DNA of 64,000 nucleotides from Caldimonas mangrovi (GTDB taxonomy: Bacteria; Pseudomonadota; Gammaproteobacteria; Burkholderiales; Burkholderiaceae_C): the NCBI RefSeq assembly GCF_023721835.1, contig NZ_JAMKFE010000001.1:1-64000 (forward strand), given 5' to 3'. Each line of letters starts with the position of its first letter. Position 1 is the first letter of the stretch. A model generated the notes under the pieces. That model saw nothing but the letters and a program-made list of their open reading frames with translations, was not told the DNA's origin and did not search any database. A program made the translations under genes and the position numbers. This document shows positions 60,810 through 64,000 of the stretch, in pieces.

Positions 60810-62012
60810 TCAGGCTTCGAGCCGGAGGATGCTCGCGGGGGCGCCGTCGGTCAGCAGGTAGATGCGGCCGTCCGGGCCCTGCCGGGCGTCGCGGATGCGG
60901 TGCCCCAGTTCCTGGTACAGCGGTTCGCGTCGCGCGACGATCGGCTCGGTCGCCGGGCCGCGCAGTTCGAGCCGCCACAGCGCCAGGCCGGCCAGGCTGC
61001 CGAGGAACAGGTCTCCGCGCCAGGCCGGGTAGCGTTCGCCGGTGTAGATGAAGCAGTTGCTGGGCGCGATCGCGTTCGGCACCCAGTGGGTCAGGGGCTG
61101 CTCCATGCCGTCCCTTGCGTGGCCCTCGCCGATGCGTGCACAGGAATCGTACTCGCAGCCGTGGCTGATCACCGGCCAACCGTAGTTGCGCCCGGGGCGG
61201 GTGATGTTGACTTCGTCGCCGCCGAAGGGGCCGTGCTCGCAGGTCCACACTTCGCCCGACTCGGGGTGCAGGAAGATGCCTTGCGGGTTGCGATGGCCAT
61301 AGCTCCAGATCTCGGGACGCGCCCCGGGCGTGTTGACGAAGGGGTTGCCGACCGGCACGGTGCCATCGGTGCGGATGCGGATCACCTTGCCGTGATGGGT
61401 CGACAGGTCCTGGGCCTTGACGCGCTCGGCGTCTTCACGGCGCTCGCCCAGCGTCAGGAACAGCGTACCGTCCACGGCCTGCGCCATGCGGCCGCCCAGG
61501 TTCTCGCCGCTGCGCGCCTTGGGCGTCTGGCGGAAGATCACCTGCACGTCGTCCAGCGCGCGAGCGTCGATGCTCAGGCGCCCGCGCGCGACCGCCATGC
61601 CGTTGTGGTCGGCTTCCGCTGCGGTGCCGGCCTCGGTGTAGCTGAGATAGACGTGACGGTTGTGCACGAACTCGCGATCGACGAGCACGTCCATCAATCC
61701 CCCGTGCTCGCGGTGATCGACCGCAGGCACGCCGGCGACTGCGGGTTCGACCAGTTGCCCCTGCGGCGAGATCACGCGCAAGCGGCCCGGTCGTTCGGTT
61801 GCCAGCAGCCGACCGTCAGGCAGAAAGCCGATGCCCCACGGCAGTTCGAGGCCGGTGGCGAAGTTCACCGGTCGGGGCGGGCCCCCAGGCCTCAGGCTTG
61901 CGCAGCCCGTCAGGGCTGGGACGGCCAGTGCGCAGGCGAAGCCTGAAAGGCTGCGCAGCGCGTGTCGGCGCGGCGACGAGAACGGGATGAAAGCAAAGCG
62001 GCTGCGATGCAT
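60810..62012 (-). CDS. PQQ-dependent sugar dehydrogenase paralogue, lipoprotein
   Basis: A 400-residue member of the same GSDH family. The N-terminus is a lipoprotein signal (GFACALAVPALTGCASL), so it is probably outer- or inner-membrane anchored, unlike its soluble neighbour. Equivalent propeller motifs: LPWGIGFLPDGRLLATERPG, LFLTLGERREDAERVKAQDL, TCEHGPFGGDEVNITRPGRN and GPDGRIYLLTDGAPASILRLE. The pair probably arose by tandem duplication and then diverged in location and specificity. Confidence 0.87.
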   Translation of the reverse strand: MHRSRFAFIPFSSPRRHALRSLSGFACALAVPALTGCASLRPGGPPRPVNFATGLELPWGIGFLPDGRLLATERPGRLRVISPQGQLVEPAVAGVPAVDHREHGGLMDVLVDREFVHNRHVYLSYTEAGTAAEADHNGMAVARGRLSIDARALDDVQVIFRQTPKARSGENLGGRMAQAVDGTLFLTLGERREDAERVKAQDLSTHHGKVIRIRTDGTVPVGNPFVNTPGARPEIWSYGHRNPQGIFLHPESGEVWTCEHGPFGGDEVNITRPGRNYGWPVISHGCEYDSCARIGEGHARDGMEQPLTHWVPNAIAPSNCFIYTGERYPAWRGDLFLGSLAGLALWRLELRGPATEPIVARREPLYQELGHRIRDARQGPDGRIYLLTDGAPASILRLEA

Positions 62013-62118
62013 GCGGGGCGGGCGGACAGGGCCGCCTTGGCTGTAGGCAAGCCCCGCAGGCTACCGGCGGATGCACGGGGTGCCCGCTACCGAATGCAAG
62101 TGTTGCGGCGATGTTCTT

Positions 62119-63849
62119 TCACGGCCCGCCTCGATCCGCAGCCGCCCCTTCCACCACCATCTGCACGCGCTGTGCGCCGTTGAACTCGTCGAGCGACAGG
62201 CGGTAGGCCAGCACCGTGCGCGCCGGCAGCGGCTCGCTGCGACCGAACCAGATCGCTTCGCGCAGGGTGCCGGAGTGGCGTACCGTGAGTTTCAGGTGCC
62301 GCTCGCCGACGATACGTTGCGAGACGATTTCGACCTCGTCGCTGAACACCGGCGCCTCGAAGGACTGGCCCCAGACTTCGCGCTCGATCACCTGCACCAC
62401 CTCGGGCGCGAACCACTGCGGGTCGAGCGGGCCGTCGGTGGCCAGCGTGCGCGCGAGCAACTCGGGCCCGAGCCATTCGCTCGCCACCTGCTGGAAGCCG
62501 CGCTCGAAGGTCTGCAAGTGCTCGTGGGCCAGCGTGCAGCCGGCCGCCATGGCATGGCCGCCGAACTTTTTCAGCACGCCGGGGTGGCGCTTGCTGACCA
62601 GGTCGAGCGCGTCGCGCAAGTGAAAGCCGGGGATGGAGCGGCCCGAGCCCTTCAGCAGCCCGTCCTGGCCCCGCGCGAAGACGAACGTCGGCCGGTGCAG
62701 CTTGTCCTTCAGGCGCGACGCGACGATGCCGACCACCCCCTCGTGGAACTCGGGGTCGAAGATTGCCAGGGCTGACGGCGCGTCGCCCGCGGGTATCAGC
62801 ATCTCGAGCATTGCTTCGGCCTGTTCGCGCATGCCGGCCTCGACATCACGCCGCTCGCGATTGATGGTGTCCAGCGTCTGCGCGAGCTCGGCGGCACGTT
62901 TCGGGTCGTCGGTGAGCAGGCATTCGATGCCGAGCGTCATGTCGGCCAGGCGGCCGGCGGCGTTGATGCGCGGCCCCAGTGCGAAGCCGAAGTCGAACGC
63001 GCTGGCGCGCGACGGCTCGCGGCGTGCGGCGGCGAACAGCGCGGCGACACCCGCGTGCATCTTGCCGCTGCGGATGCGCTTCAGGCCCTGGGCGACCAGG
63101 CGGCGGTTGTTCGCGTCGAGCTTGACCACGTCGGCCACGGTGCCGAGCGCGACCAGGTCGAGCAGCGTGTCGAGCCGCGGCTGCTGCAGCGGCGTGAAGA
63201 CGCCGCGCGCGCGCAGCTCGGCGCGTACCGCCAGCAACACGTAGAACATCACGCCGACGCCCGCCAGGCACTTGCTGCCGAAGCCGCAGCCCGGCTGGCT
63301 CGGGTTGACGATCACCGTGGCGTCGGGGAGCACGACACGCTCGTTCACCATGGCGGGCAGGTGGTGGTCGGTGATCACGACGTCGAGGCCGTGGGCGCGT
63401 GCTGCGGCCACGCCGTCGAGGCTGGCGATGCCGTTGTCAACGGTCACCAGCACGTCGGGCCGCTGCTGCATCGCCAGCTCGACGACGGCCGGCGACAGGC
63501 CGTAACCGTGTACCGCGCGGTCGGGCACCACGTAGTTCAGCGTGCCGGGGCGTGCGCCGAGCAGCGCCAGCCCGCGCAGCGCCACCGCGCAGGCGGTGGC
63601 ACCGTCGCAGTCGTAGTCGGCGACGATGCACAGCCGCCGGCCTTGCTGGATCGCGTCGGCGAGAAAGCGGGCCGCCTGGTCGGCGCCGAGCAGCTGCTCT
63701 GGCGGCAGCAGGCGGGCCAGCGAGTCGTCGAGCTCGTCGGTGCTCGCGATGCCGCGGGCTGCGTACAGGCGCGCCAGCAGCGGGTGAACGCCGGCCTGTT
63801 CCAGCGTCCAGGCGGCGCGTGGCGGGCAGTCGCGCAAGACGATCTTCAT
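62119..63849 (-). CDS. recJ: Single-stranded-DNA-specific exonuclease RecJ
   Basis: A 576-residue 5'-3' ssDNA exonuclease of the DHH family used in recombination and mismatch repair. Motif I is VADYDCDGATACAVALRG, motif III holds the DHH signature (DVVITDHHLPA), motif IV is FGFALGPRINAAGR and the DHHA1 region is KFGGHAMAAGCTLAHEHL. An OB-fold C-terminal domain completes the usual length. I chose ATG 63849 (MKIVLRDCPPRAAW); the frame upstream runs over the end of the preceding gene. Confidence 0.95.
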   Translation of the reverse strand: MKIVLRDCPPRAAWTLEQAGVHPLLARLYAARGIASTDELDDSLARLLPPEQLLGADQAARFLADAIQQGRRLCIVADYDCDGATACAVALRGLALLGARPGTLNYVVPDRAVHGYGLSPAVVELAMQQRPDVLVTVDNGIASLDGVAAARAHGLDVVITDHHLPAMVNERVVLPDATVIVNPSQPGCGFGSKCLAGVGVMFYVLLAVRAELRARGVFTPLQQPRLDTLLDLVALGTVADVVKLDANNRRLVAQGLKRIRSGKMHAGVAALFAAARREPSRASAFDFGFALGPRINAAGRLADMTLGIECLLTDDPKRAAELAQTLDTINRERRDVEAGMREQAEAMLEMLIPAGDAPSALAIFDPEFHEGVVGIVASRLKDKLHRPTFVFARGQDGLLKGSGRSIPGFHLRDALDLVSKRHPGVLKKFGGHAMAAGCTLAHEHLQTFERGFQQVASEWLGPELLARTLATDGPLDPQWFAPEVVQVIEREVWGQSFEAPVFSDEVEIVSQRIVGERHLKLTVRHSGTLREAIWFGRSEPLPARTVLAYRLSLDEFNGAQRVQMVVEGAAADRGGP

Positions 63850-63862
63850 CGGAGGGGTCCGT

Positions 63863-64000
63863 TCAAAGGGCCAGCAGCCAACCGGCCGTATCCGCCGGCT
63901 GGAAGCGCTGCCTGAAGCGCTGCAGCCAGCCCTGCGGCACCGGCTCGAAACGCTGTGCACTGCGCTCGCCGCACAGGGTCAGCCGCGCCGGTTCGCCGCG
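63863..64000 (-). CDS. 3' end of an unidentified gene upstream of recJ
   Basis: The last 45 codons of a minus-strand gene cut by the window edge, ending PADTAGWLLAL before TGA at 63863. The frame keeps the strong third-position GC bias of the real genes, and its stop is 13 bases before the recJ start, so the two probably share a transcript. The fragment (ARLTLCGERSAQRFEPVPQG) resembles the end of the phosphoglycerate-mutase-like or RpfE-like protein often found next to recJ in Burkholderiales, but it is too short to name. Confidence 0.6.
   Translation of the reverse strand, partial: RGEPARLTLCGERSAQRFEPVPQGWLQRFRQRFQPADTAGWLLAL

Overview
The window reads as chromosomal DNA of a high-GC betaproteobacterium of the Burkholderiales, probably near the Rubrivivax/Leptothrix/Caldimonas group. 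This is inferred from gene content, not from a database search. The clues are a ChoK-type homoserine kinase beside a DUF2782 protein and polA, a BPSS1780-type membrane protein, paired PimC/PimD-like acyl-CoA dehydrogenases, strong third-codon GC bias, and many small intergenic repeat elements. One tRNA gene (Leu, anticodon CAA) is present. There is no rRNA, prophage, CRISPR array or intact transposase.

Layout. 0.3-4.6 kb holds a ferredoxin-reductase flavoprotein, an SDR, a degenerate HtrA-like protein and a rhomboid protease, interrupted by a CTAG-bounded repeat element. 4.86-14.74 kb is a single nine-gene operon for pyrimidine salvage and breakdown: URC1-like GTP cyclohydrolase II, URC4-like DUF1688, upp, rutR, a BMP-type ABC importer (four genes) and codA, preceded by a palindrome that matches the RutR operator. 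14.7-15.9 kb carries a leaderless M23 peptidase followed by a secreted small protein, which looks like a toxin/immunity pair. 16-25 kb is housekeeping: GST, tRNA-Leu, cysM, trmB, a Nudix hydrolase, tusA, galU, valS and guaC. 25-34 kb has uvrD, a periplasmic binding protein, DUF1653, an alcohol dehydrogenase, and a two-component pair arranged tail to tail. 34.3-39.9 kb is a beta-oxidation operon (two acyl-CoA dehydrogenases and a PaaH-like 3-hydroxyacyl-CoA dehydrogenase) divergent from an IclR regulator across a repeat-rich gap. 40-45 kb holds phoX with Pho boxes, a FecR-domain protein, a BPSS1780 membrane protein, thrB and DUF2782. 45.3-48.1 kb is polA.

48.3-55.6 kb is the most unusual block. 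It contains a YihY membrane protein, an NtrC-type response regulator with a BON-domain lipoprotein, a hemerythrin-like protein, a small hydrophilic protein, a second-looking rpoN (sigma-54), and a protein that is almost entirely Gly/Tyr/Ser/Gln/Arg low-complexity sequence. Four of its transcription units have good -24/-12 (sigma-54) promoters, the best being in front of rpoN itself, and a further weaker match lies before the low-complexity gene. This suggests a self-contained, self-amplifying sigma-54 stress or envelope regulon.

55.7-64 kb returns to housekeeping: plsY, RidA, a glutaredoxin-like thiol protein, a rnm(yciV)-EamA-yciO operon, two PQQ-type sugar dehydrogenases and recJ, ending in the 3' end of one more gene. 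All long reading frames antisense to these genes look like GC-rich shadows.
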